A stretch of DNA of 10,049 bases from an uncultured Collinsella sp. (lineage in GTDB: Bacteria; Actinomycetota; Coriobacteriia; Coriobacteriales; Coriobacteriaceae), in assembly GCA_900549555.1 (NCBI GenBank), contig UROO01000069.1, forward strand, positions 1 through 10,049. Reading direction: 5' to 3'. The notes beneath the pieces were generated by a model. That model saw only the letters and a program-made list of their open reading frames with translations, was not told the DNA's origin and ran no database searches. Below, piece after piece: positions 1-6,163 of the stretch. The stretch's first letter is position 1. The number at the start of each line of letters is the position of its first letter. The position numbers were made by a program, and so were the translations under genes.

Positions 1-2
1 GT

Positions 3-1223
3 GCGCAGGCAAGCGACCTGGGTCTTCAGATTGCCGAAGCCAACGACGAGCTCGATCGCGTGCGCCGTGACGATTCCGAGGCCGCCGGCAAGCTCGCCGA
101 TGCCAAGGTGCGCCTGGCCCAGACGAGCGAGCGTCTGCGTTCGCTGAAGGGCCGCGTGCCCGACCTGGAGCATCGCCTGGAGGGCATCGACCGCCGTATC
201 CGCGGAACACGCCAGGCCTCGCGCTCACTCGAGCTGCTGCGTCTGCGCGTCGATCCCATGCACGAGCGCTATTCGGCCCTGCTGGAGCGCGCGTCGGATT
301 GGGCCGCGCGTCTGCGTGACCAGGCTTCGCTCGAGGAGGCGGACTCGGCCTCGCTCAAGAAGACCATCGAGGACGCCAAGGCCGAGGTCTCCCGCGCCAA
401 GGAGCGGGTCGATGCCGCCACGGCGACGCAAAACGAGTTCAAGGTCGCACGCGGCAAGCTCGAGGTGCAGGTGGAGGCTGCCATCAAGGCTATTACCGCC
501 GATGGCACCACGGTACTCGAGGAAGCGCTCATGCTTCCCGCGCCCACCGACCGCGACGCCGCCGAGCGCGAGCTCAACCAGCTCGTGCGCCAGATCAACA
601 ACCTGGGCCCTGTGAACCAGGTTGCCATGGAGGAGTACGAGCAGCTCAAGCGCCGCGCCGATTACATCGAGGAGCAGCTGGCCGATCTGGAGAGCGCGCG
701 CAAGGCGCTCACCAAGATCACTGTGGCTATCGACCGCAAGATGCGCAAGGCGTTCCTGGTGACCTTCGAGAAGGTCGACGTGAACTTCCGCGAGATCTTC
801 GCCATGCTGTTCCCGGGCGGCCAGGCACATCTGGAGATGACCGACCCCGAGCATCCGGCCGAGACGGGCATCGAGGTCGTGGCGCAGCCGCGCGGCAAGC
901 GCATCACCAAGATGATGCTCATGTCGGGCGGCGAGAAGAGCCTGACGGCGCTCGCTCTGCTCTTTGCCGTGTATCGCACGCGCACGGTGCCGTTCTATGT
1001 GCTGGATGAGGTCGAGGCGGCGCTCGACGACGCTAACCTGTCCAAGCTCATCGGCGCACTCGACGTGCTGCGTTCCGATACGCAGCTCTTGGTTATCTCG
1101 CATCAGCGCCGTACTATGGAGGACGCTGACGTCCTCTACGGCGTCTCGATGCAAGCCGACGGCGTCAGTCGCGTCGTCTCGCAAAAACTCGATCGCGAAA
1201 CCGGAAAGGTCGTGAACGCATAA
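3..1223 (+). CDS. smc: Chromosome segregation protein SMC, C-terminal part (5' end outside window)
   Basis: This is the C-terminal third of SMC, the ATPase that condenses and organises the chromosome in the cytoplasm together with ScpA/ScpB. The frame is open from base 3, giving 406 residues of a protein usually near 1,180, so the N-terminal Walker A head, first coiled coil and probably the hinge lie upstream. The first ~550 bases encode charged heptad-like sequence rich in Arg, Glu, Ala and Leu, consistent with the returning coiled coil. The C-terminal head follows: the ABC signature LMSGGEKSL at 918-944, Walker B FYVLDEVEAALDD at 993-1031 with the catalytic Glu, and the H-loop SHQRRTMEDAD. 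The TAA stop overlaps the ftsY ATG in TAATG, so translation of the two is probably coupled. Identification is secure; the only incompleteness is the window edge. Confidence 0.97.
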   Translation, partial: AQASDLGLQIAEANDELDRVRRDDSEAAGKLADAKVRLAQTSERLRSLKGRVPDLEHRLEGIDRRIRGTRQASRSLELLRLRVDPMHERYSALLERASDWAARLRDQASLEEADSASLKKTIEDAKAEVSRAKERVDAATATQNEFKVARGKLEVQVEAAIKAITADGTTVLEEALMLPAPTDRDAAERELNQLVRQINNLGPVNQVAMEEYEQLKRRADYIEEQLADLESARKALTKITVAIDRKMRKAFLVTFEKVDVNFREIFAMLFPGGQAHLEMTDPEHPAETGIEVVAQPRGKRITKMMLMSGGEKSLTALALLFAVYRTRTVPFYVLDEVEAALDDANLSKLIGALDVLRSDTQLLVISHQRRTMEDADVLYGVSMQADGVSRVVSQKLDRETGKVVNA

Positions 1224-2140
1224 TGGGATTCTTTGACGCTCTCTCGCGCGGACTCGAGCGCAGCCGTGAGGCCCTCAACGAAGTCTTTTACTTTGGCGGC
1301 GAGGTCGACGAGGATTTTTGGGAGGACCTTGAGGACACCCTCGTCATGGGTGACATGGGTGCCGAGGTCGCGATCAAGGTATCCGATGACCTGCGCGATG
1401 CCGCGGCCAAGAAGAACCTCAAGACCGCCCCGCAGCTTCGTCGCGCCCTGGCCGAGCAGCTCGAACAGCATTTTGTGCCCGTCGAGCGCGATCCGTTCGC
1501 CGACACGCCGAGCTGCGTGCTGTTTGTGGGCATTAACGGTGCCGGCAAGACCACGACGGTCGGCAAGATCGCGAGCGCCATGGCTGCCCGCGGCAAGAAT
1601 GTCGTGATCGGCTCGGCCGATACCTTCCGCGCCGCCGCCATCGAACAGCTCGATGTGTGGGGCCAGCGCGCCGGCGTCCCCGTCATCAAGCGCGACCGCG
1701 GCTCCGATCCGGCGAGCGTTTGCTACGACGTGCTCGACGAGGCCGACAAGCGCGGCAGCGACCTGGTGCTTATCGACACCGCCGGCCGTCTGCACACGAG
1801 CCCCGAGCTCATGCGCGAGCTTGCCAAGGTGGTCAACGTGACGCGTAAGCGCGCCGCCAATATGGCCGCCGGCCCCATGCCCGTCTCGGTCGTACTCGTA
1901 ATCGATGCCGCGACAGGCCAAAACGGTCTGAACCAGGCGCTTGAGTTTAACGAGGCGTTGGGTCTGGACGGTATTATCATGACAAAGCTGGACGGCACGG
2001 CTAAGGGTGGCATCGCCATGGCCGTGGCCGAGAAGCTCAAGCTCCCAATCCTGCGCATTGGCGTGGGCGAGCAGGTCGATGACCTGCAGGAGTTCAATGC
2101 CAAAGATTTCTGCCGCGCCCTGGTGGGCGAGTCCAATTAA
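1223..2140 (+). CDS. ftsY: Signal recognition particle receptor FtsY
   Basis: FtsY is the membrane-associated GTPase that receives SRP-ribosome-nascent chain complexes and hands them to SecYEG. The 305-residue product is an N domain plus G domain. Visible GTPase motifs are G1 GINGAGKTTT (residues 103-112), the DTFRAAAIEQL insertion-box segment, G3 DTAGRL (185-190), and G4 TKLDG (254-258) followed by TAKGG. The N-terminus begins with an amphipathic stretch, MGFFDALSRGLERSREAL, and has almost none of the long acidic A domain seen in E. coli FtsY, so membrane contact probably relies on this short helix. The ATG overlaps the smc stop by one base. The nearest purine-rich stretch (GGAAAGG, 1202-1208) is too far upstream to be a good ribosome binding site, which supports coupling to smc. 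The partner gene ffh follows immediately. Confidence 0.97.
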   Translation: MGFFDALSRGLERSREALNEVFYFGGEVDEDFWEDLEDTLVMGDMGAEVAIKVSDDLRDAAAKKNLKTAPQLRRALAEQLEQHFVPVERDPFADTPSCVLFVGINGAGKTTTVGKIASAMAARGKNVVIGSADTFRAAAIEQLDVWGQRAGVPVIKRDRGSDPASVCYDVLDEADKRGSDLVLIDTAGRLHTSPELMRELAKVVNVTRKRAANMAAGPMPVSVVLVIDAATGQNGLNQALEFNEALGLDGIIMTKLDGTAKGGIAMAVAEKLKLPILRIGVGEQVDDLQEFNAKDFCRALVGESN

Positions 2141-2144
2141 GGAG
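2139..2144 (+). promoter_or_regulatory. Ribosome binding site for ffh
   Basis: AAGGAG overlaps the ftsY TAA stop and lies 6 bases before a GTG codon at 2151. It supports GTG 2151 as the ffh start and indicates translational coupling with ftsY. Confidence 0.8.
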
Positions 2145-2150
2145 TGACTA

Positions 2151-3626
2151 GTGTTTGATTCTCTGAGCGATCGCCTCAACGACACATTTGACCGCCTGCG
2201 CGGCAAAGGTAAACTGACCGAGGCCGATATCACCTCGGCTATGCGCGACATTCGCATGGCGCTGCTCGAGGCCGACGTCAACTTCAAGGTCGTCAAGGAG
2301 TTTGTCGCCAAGACCAAGGAGCGCTGCATGACCGCCGAGGTCATGGAGTCGCTGTCGCCGGCACAAAACGTCGTCAAGATCGTGCTCGACGAGCTTACCG
2401 AGATGCTCGGCTCCACCGAGAGCAAGCTCGTCTTTAGCAACCGCATCCCCAATGTCATTATGCTCGTGGGCCTGCAGGGCTCCGGTAAGACCACGGCGGC
2501 CGTAAAGCTGGCCTACCTGCTCAAGAAGCAGGGCCGCTCGCCGTTGCTCGCTGCGTGCGACGTCTACCGTCCCGCCGCTGCCGACCAGCTGGCCACGCTC
2601 GGTGGAGAGATCGGCGTTCCGGTCTTTCGCGGTGACGGCGCGCACCCGGTCGATATCGCCAAGGGCGCTATCCAGGAGGCTGTCGACCACCTGCGCGACG
2701 TGGTCATCGTCGATACCGCCGGCCGCCTGCAGATCGACGAGCAGATGATGCAGGAGGCCGTGGACATCAAGAAGGCCGTCAAGCCCGATCAGGTGCTGAT
2801 GGTTGTCGATGCCATGACCGGCCAGGATATCGTCAACGTCGTCTCGACCTTCGCCGAGCGTACCGACTTTGACGGCGTGATCATCTCCAAGCTCGACGGC
2901 GATGCCCGTGGCGGCGGCGCGCTTTCCGTGCGCCAGGTGACCGGCAAGCCCATCAAGTTCGTGAGCATGGGCGAGAAGCCCGATTCGCTGGAGCCGTTCT
3001 ACCCCGACCGCATGGCCAAGCGCATCTTAGGCATGGGCGACGTCGTCGGCATTATCGAGAAAGCCCAGGAGGCCGCCGATGCCGAGCAGCTCGAGGCCGC
3101 CGAGCGCATGCTGCGCGAGGGCTTTACCATGAACGACATGCTTGACCAGATGAAGGCTGTCAAGAAGATGGGCGGCATGAAGGGCATTCTGGGTATGCTT
3201 CCCGGCGGCCAGCGCGCACTCAACCAGATGGGTGGCAACCTGGACGAGGGCATCTTCGATAAGAACGAGGCCATCATCATGTCGATGACCAAGGAGGAGC
3301 GCCTGCGTCCCTCCATCATCAACGGCCAGCGCCGCGCCCGCATCGCCAAGGGTGCCGGTGTGACCCCCACCGAGGTCAACAGCCTTATGAAGCAGTGGGG
3401 CGAGATGAACAAGATGATGGGCCGCATGCGCACGATGGCCAATCAGGCGCAGGCCGGCGGCAAGAAGGGCAGAAAGGGTAAGAAGGGCAAAAAGATGCGC
3501 ATGCCCAATATTCCCGGTCTGGATGCCATGGGCCTGGGCGGCATGGGCGGCCTGGGAACGGGCGGTCCTAAGTCCGATATGGATCTGCTGCGCCAGATGG
3601 AAGCGCAGATGCGCAATAAAAAATAG
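2151..3626 (+). CDS. ffh: Signal recognition particle protein Ffh (SRP54)
   Basis: Ffh binds the 4.5S/SRP RNA and signal peptides of nascent membrane and secreted proteins, and docks with FtsY through paired GTPase domains. The product has 491 residues from a GTG start. The N domain covers about residues 1-95. The G domain shows G1 GLQGSGKTT (107-115), DVYRPAAADQL, DTAGRLQ (from 188) and SKLDGDARGGGALS (246-259). The Met-rich M domain starts near 324 (GFTMNDMLDQMKAVKKMGG) and includes RRARIAKGAG, the helix-turn-helix region that contacts SRP RNA. The length is above the common ~450 because of a tail with a Lys-rich block (about 438-451) followed by Met/Gly-rich sequence. It is the last gene of the smc-ftsY-ffh run and is followed by a hairpin. 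No SRP RNA gene was recognised in the window. Confidence 0.97.
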   Translation: MFDSLSDRLNDTFDRLRGKGKLTEADITSAMRDIRMALLEADVNFKVVKEFVAKTKERCMTAEVMESLSPAQNVVKIVLDELTEMLGSTESKLVFSNRIPNVIMLVGLQGSGKTTAAVKLAYLLKKQGRSPLLAACDVYRPAAADQLATLGGEIGVPVFRGDGAHPVDIAKGAIQEAVDHLRDVVIVDTAGRLQIDEQMMQEAVDIKKAVKPDQVLMVVDAMTGQDIVNVVSTFAERTDFDGVIISKLDGDARGGGALSVRQVTGKPIKFVSMGEKPDSLEPFYPDRMAKRILGMGDVVGIIEKAQEAADAEQLEAAERMLREGFTMNDMLDQMKAVKKMGGMKGILGMLPGGQRALNQMGGNLDEGIFDKNEAIIMSMTKEERLRPSIINGQRRARIAKGAGVTPTEVNSLMKQWGEMNKMMGRMRTMANQAQAGGKKGRKGKKGKKMRMPNIPGLDAMGLGGMGGLGTGGPKSDMDLLRQMEAQMRNKK

Positions 3627-3651
3627 GGCTGTAATTCCAGCTTGATATGGC

Positions 3652-3683
3652 AAAGGCCACTCGGAAGCTACCGGGTGGCCTTT
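3652..3683 (+). terminator. Hairpin terminator after ffh, possibly bidirectional
   Basis: AAAGGCCAC and GTGGCCTTT form a perfect 9-bp outer stem. With a T-G wobble and CGG/CCG this extends to about 13 bp around the loop AAGCTA. On the + strand the stem ends in TTT and runs into TGTTGTTGG, a broken U tract. The hairpin sits 25 bases after the ffh stop and 63 bases past the stop of the convergent - strand gene, so it may serve both directions. The U tract is weak on the - strand. Confidence 0.8.
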
Positions 3684-3746
3684 GTTGTTGGCTTTGATTG
3701 CTGGGTTGCGTTCAGCGTCGCACCCTGAGCTCGCGGTGCCGTGCCG

Positions 3747-4511
3747 TTAGTGGCAGCCGCAGCCCTCGTGGCCCTCGTGCTCGTGATGGCCGTGGCAGCC
3801 GCAGGACTCGCCTTGCTCGTGGGTGCGCTCGTGGTCATGGCCGTGGCAGTCGCAGGTGGCCTCGCCGGTCTGCGCGAGCGTGCCGGCAATGAGGGCCTCG
3901 ACGCAGGCGTCGCAGCTGCCCTGGGCGCCCGCATAGACCGTTATGCCAGCCTGGGTGAGCGCGTTGATGGCCCCGCCTCCGATACCGCCGCAGATGAGCG
4001 TGTCTACGCCACCGTTGGCAAGCAGACCCGCCAGGGCGCCGTGACCGGTGCCGCCGGTGCCTACGACCTGCTCGTTGAGCACCTTGCCACCCTGGATGTC
4101 GTAGATCTTGAATTGCTCGCTGCGGCCAAAGTGCATAAAGATGTTGCCGTTGTCGTACGTCGTTGCCACCCTCATGGTGCCGACCTCCTTTGCTGGCCAT
4201 GCGGCCGTCGTCGTGGTGATGGGGGAGTATGCGATATTGCCGCCCTCGATACACAGTGCGCGCCCGTTGACCAGCGCGTTTGCCACCTTGCGATGTGCGC
4301 GGCTGCAGATGGCCGCCACAGTGGCGCGGGCAATGCCCATGTGCTGGGCGACGGCCTCCTGATTGAGGCCGTCCAGGTCACATAGCCGCAGGACTTCGAG
4401 CTCGTCGACCGTCATGTCGATGGCGTCTCCGCTGGCAAGGCCGTCGGGGGTAAAACCGCGATATTCGGGGATGATCCCAACGCGGCGTAATTTTTCTCGT
4501 CTTCCTGCCAT
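3747..4511 (-). CDS. DUF134 HTH domain fused to NifX/NifB-type Fe-Mo cofactor-binding domain with Cys/His-rich tail
   Basis: The 254-residue product has three parts. Residues 1-92 match the DUF134 family (helix-turn-helix, MarR/sigma-like): an RR-rich start, TVDELEVLRLCDLDGL, and an HTH at about 49-80 with NQEAVAQHMGIARATV, ending with ALVNGRALCIEGG. A Thr-rich linker follows (93-112). Residues 113-215 match the dinitrogenase Fe-Mo cofactor family (NifX/NifB C-terminal/MTH1175 type), with HFGRSEQFKIYD, the GGTGHGALAGLLANGGVDTLICGGIG core and C200-x-x-C203. The last 35 residues hold 6 Cys and 10 His in CDCHGH, CGCHGH and CGCH units, so metal binding is likely. The two main domains are commonly encoded by separate genes, often near Mrp/ApbC-like ATPases. 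No nitrogenase gene is in view, so a nitrogen-fixation role is not supported; a metal- or cluster-sensing regulator is inference. AGGAG precedes the ATG by 6 bases. The gene is divergent from thyA. Confidence 0.88.
   Translation of the reverse strand: MAGRREKLRRVGIIPEYRGFTPDGLASGDAIDMTVDELEVLRLCDLDGLNQEAVAQHMGIARATVAAICSRAHRKVANALVNGRALCIEGGNIAYSPITTTTAAWPAKEVGTMRVATTYDNGNIFMHFGRSEQFKIYDIQGGKVLNEQVVGTGGTGHGALAGLLANGGVDTLICGGIGGGAINALTQAGITVYAGAQGSCDACVEALIAGTLAQTGEATCDCHGHDHERTHEQGESCGCHGHHEHEGHEGCGCH
4173..4191 (-). promoter_or_regulatory. Internal Shine-Dalgarno and in-frame ATG inside the DUF134-NifX gene
   Basis: Read on the - strand, AAAGGAGGT (4191-4183) is followed by 7 bases and an in-frame ATG (4175-4173, Met113). 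This is a stronger ribosome binding site than the one at the annotated start. It falls exactly where the NifX-type domain begins, and initiation here would give a separate 142-residue NifX protein with the Cys/His tail. The sequence is seen directly; actual use is inferred. Confidence 0.6.
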
Positions 4512-4525
4512 TCACTCTCCTAATC

Positions 4526-4537
4526 TGACATATGTCA
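4526..4537. promoter_or_regulatory. Palindrome TGACATATGTCA, candidate operator site 1
   Basis: This is a perfect 12-base palindrome located 15 bases upstream of the - strand ATG at 4511. It overlaps the transcription start expected from the - strand promoter proposed at 4543-4570. It shares the CTGRCATATGTCA core with a second palindrome 53 bases away (centre to centre). A role as operator for the adjacent HTH protein is inferred. Confidence 0.5.
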
Positions 4538-4542
4538 ACAAT

Positions 4543-4570
4543 AGAATATCGAACGTGCGGATATGCGCAA
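4543..4570 (-). promoter_or_regulatory. Putative promoter of the DUF134-NifX gene
   Basis: On the - strand, TTGCGC (4570-4565) and TATTCT (4548-4543) are separated by 16 bases, resembling sigma-70 -35 and -10 boxes. Transcription would start near 4536, giving a leader of about 25 bases. The promoter lies between the two matching palindromes. No promoter experiment or model supports it. Confidence 0.4.
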
Positions 4571-4574
4571 GGAA

Positions 4575-4594
4575 TTTCTGGCATATGTCAGAAA
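4575..4594. promoter_or_regulatory. Palindrome TTTCTGGCATATGTCAGAAA, candidate operator site 2
   Basis: This 20-base inverted repeat has a single mismatched position pair (GGC against GTC in the core). It repeats the CTGRCATATGTCA core of site 1. It lies just upstream of the proposed - strand -35 box and about 44 bases upstream of the proposed thyA -10 box, so it could affect either divergent gene. Confidence 0.5.
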
Positions 4595-4637
4595 ATGAGG
4601 GCTTATGTTTGGGCTGTGGGGTCGCGTGCGCCTGGGC

Positions 4638-4643
4638 TACAAT
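4638..4643 (+). promoter_or_regulatory. Putative -10 box of the thyA-folA promoter
   Basis: TACAAT is a good -10 match about 35 bases before the thyA ATG, with a leader of about 28 bases. No convincing -35 is visible: 17 bases upstream reads TGTGGG. Recognition may be weak or activator-dependent, or the site may be misplaced. Confidence 0.4.
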
Positions 4644-4677
4644 GAATTTCGCTTATAGGCGACTGACAGGAGGGTCA

Positions 4678-5526
4678 ATGAGCAAGGCTGATCAACAGTT
4701 TGTAACCATGTGCCGCGATATCTTGGACCATGGCACCACCACCGAGGGCCAAAAGGTCCGACCGGTGTGGGAGGACGGCACCCCTGCCTATACCATTAAA
4801 AACTTTGGCGTTACGGCTCGCTACGACCTGCGTGAGGAGTTTCCCGCGCTCACACTGCGTCGCACGGCGCTTAAGTCTGCCATGGACGAGATCTTGTGGA
4901 TCTATCAAAAGAAGTCAAATAACGTCCACGACCTCAACAGCCATATTTGGGATGAGTGGGCCGACGAGACTGGCTCCATCGGCAAGGCCTACGGGTACCA
5001 GATTGGGCAGAAAAGCCATTATGCCGAGGGCGACTTTGACCAGATGGATCGCGTGCTGTACGACCTTAAGAACACGCCGTACAGCCGCCGCATCATGACT
5101 AACACCTACGTGTTTAGCGACCTGTCCGAGATGCACCTGTATCCGTGCGCCTACAGCGTGACCTATAACGTGACGCAGCGCCCGCAGGACGATAAGCCCA
5201 CACTCAACATGATTCTCAACCAGCGCAGCCAAGACATTTTGGCCGCCAACAACTGGAATGTGTGCCAGTACGCCATTTTGCTGATGATGGTCGCGCAGTC
5301 GGTCGATATGATTCCCGGCGAGCTGCTGCATGTGATTGCCGATGCCCACATTTACGACCGTCATGTCGATATCGTCCGTGAACTTATCGAGCGTCCGCAG
5401 TTTGCGGCGCCTAAGGTAACGCTTAACCCCGATGTGCACGATTTCTATGCGTTTACGACCGACGACCTGATCGTCGAGGGCTATGAGCACGGCCCGCAGG
5501 TCAAGAACATTCCCATTGCGGTGTAG
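4678..5526 (+). CDS. thyA: Thymidylate synthase ThyA
   Basis: ThyA makes dTMP from dUMP using methylenetetrahydrofolate, releasing dihydrofolate. The 282-residue product starts at ATG 4678, preceded by AGGAGGG. The frame is open further upstream, but that part is non-coding and overlaps the divergent gene's promoter. Visible features are the phosphate-binding SRR (136-138), catalytic Cys157 in LYPCAYSVTY, RSQDI (183-187), the dUMP-contacting Asn194 and DAHIYDRH with His224 and Tyr226. The active-site PCAY and the DRH ending differ from the PPCH and NH forms of E. coli-type ThyA and recall, from memory, the B. subtilis ThyA/phi3T-like branch. Key catalytic residues are all present. folA begins 9 bases after the stop, so the two form an operon that consumes and regenerates the same folate. 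Confidence 0.93.
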   Translation: MSKADQQFVTMCRDILDHGTTTEGQKVRPVWEDGTPAYTIKNFGVTARYDLREEFPALTLRRTALKSAMDEILWIYQKKSNNVHDLNSHIWDEWADETGSIGKAYGYQIGQKSHYAEGDFDQMDRVLYDLKNTPYSRRIMTNTYVFSDLSEMHLYPCAYSVTYNVTQRPQDDKPTLNMILNQRSQDILAANNWNVCQYAILLMMVAQSVDMIPGELLHVIADAHIYDRHVDIVRELIERPQFAAPKVTLNPDVHDFYAFTTDDLIVEGYEHGPQVKNIPIAV

Positions 5527-5535
5527 GTGGCGCTC

Positions 5536-6054
5536 ATGACGTGTAAGCTTTCTGCCATTGTCGCCGTGTGCGACGATTGGGGCATTGGGTGCGAGGGCGA
5601 CATGGTGGTGTCCAATCGCGCCGACATGCGCCATTTTGTGGTGTGCACCAAAGGTTGCCCGGTCATCATGGGGCGCAAGACGCTGCTGAGTTTTCCCGGC
5701 GGGCGTCCGCTCAAGAACCGCCGCAATATCGTGCTTACCCGCGACGAGGATTTTGCGGTCGAGGGCGTCGACGTGGTGCATAGCATCGACGAGGCGCTCG
5801 CTGCGGTTGCCGATGAGCCCGTTGCGTGGGTGATCGGCGGCGGCGATGTCTATCGGCAGTTTTTGCCGTATTGCGCCGAGGCCGAGGTCACGCACAACCA
5901 TTGCACCCATGCCGTGGACACGTACTTTCCCGACTTGGACGCCGATCCCGCGTGGGAGATTGCGCGGGCCAGCGAATCGGCGGTTGTCGCTGCCGGAGAA
6001 GGCGATGAGGGCCTCAAATATGAGTTCGTGACGTATCGTCGCGTTGATGCTTAA
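5536..6054 (+). CDS. folA: Dihydrofolate reductase with atypical Met20 loop
   Basis: DHFR reduces dihydrofolate to tetrahydrofolate with NADPH, restoring the folate oxidised by ThyA. The 172-residue product starts at ATG 5536, with AGGTGG 5 bases upstream. An in-frame GTG at 5527 abuts the thyA stop but has no better binding site. Family marks are the LSAIVAV first strand, PVIMGRKT, GRPLKNRRNIVL (the folate-contacting Arg aligned to E. coli Arg57), VIGGGDVY with the GGG at 101-103, EAEVTH with Thr119 (E. coli Thr113), and DTYFPD. The proton-relay Asp is kept as Asp30 (E. coli Asp27), with Phe34 matching Phe31. Unusually, the segment aligned to E. coli Met20-Pro-Trp22 reads Met-Val-Val, so the near-invariant Trp is absent. 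The rest is intact, so an active enzyme is likely. Confidence 0.92.
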   Translation: MTCKLSAIVAVCDDWGIGCEGDMVVSNRADMRHFVVCTKGCPVIMGRKTLLSFPGGRPLKNRRNIVLTRDEDFAVEGVDVVHSIDEALAAVADEPVAWVIGGGDVYRQFLPYCAEAEVTHNHCTHAVDTYFPDLDADPAWEIARASESAVVAAGEGDEGLKYEFVTYRRVDA

Positions 6055-6079
6055 ATCTCCTATTTGCCCACGGTATTAT
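6051..6079 (+). promoter_or_regulatory. Putative promoter of the RNA methyltransferase gene
   Basis: TTAAAT (6051-6056, overlapping the folA stop) and TATTAT (6074-6079) are separated by 17 bases. Transcription would begin near 6086 and include the hairpin at 6097-6119. This is a pattern match only. Confidence 0.35.
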
Positions 6080-6096
6080 CGGGTTGGAATGAGGAA

Positions 6097-6119
6097 GGGG
6101 CGGCGCCTGGCGTCGCCTC
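6097..6119 (+). terminator. GC-rich hairpin after thyA-folA
   Basis: GGCGGCGC (6099-6106) pairs with GCGTCGCC (6110-6117) around the loop CTG, with one G-T wobble. Two further outer pairs extend it to 10 bp. It is followed by GTTTGATATA, a short and broken T run. It fits a weak intrinsic terminator for thyA-folA. If the promoter at 6051-6079 is real, it would instead be a leader hairpin of the next gene. Confidence 0.45.
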
Positions 6120-6163
6120 GTTTGATATAGATGCTGCTGTAAGAAGGGTACGGGCTTGCTGTT

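Noticed and set aside
225..1184. 319-codon - strand open frame opposite smc
   Set aside because: The + strand frame shows SMC signature and Walker B motifs. The antisense frame is His/Leu/Arg-rich shadow caused by GC-biased codons.
1136..2494. 452-codon - strand open frame across ftsY and ffh
   Set aside because: It spans three well-supported + strand genes, has no recognisable domain and no ribosome binding site.
3741..4385. 214-codon + strand open frame with hydrophobic Ala/Val start opposite the Cys/His tail
   Set aside because: The apparent membrane helix is the complement of the His/Cys/Gly codons. The - strand DUF134 and NifX domains are convincing.
3747..4511. Nitrogen fixation gene cluster
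   Set aside because: The NifX-like domain is shared by many non-fixing bacteria, and no nifHDK, nifE/N or molybdate genes are present.
4363..4677. Upstream extension of the thyA frame
   Set aside because: ThyA homology begins at 4678 with an AGGAGGG site just before it. The extension overlaps the divergent gene and its operators and has no protein-like features.
4915..5910. 331-codon - strand open frame opposite thyA-folA
   Set aside because: It is a shadow of two clearly conserved enzymes on the + strand.
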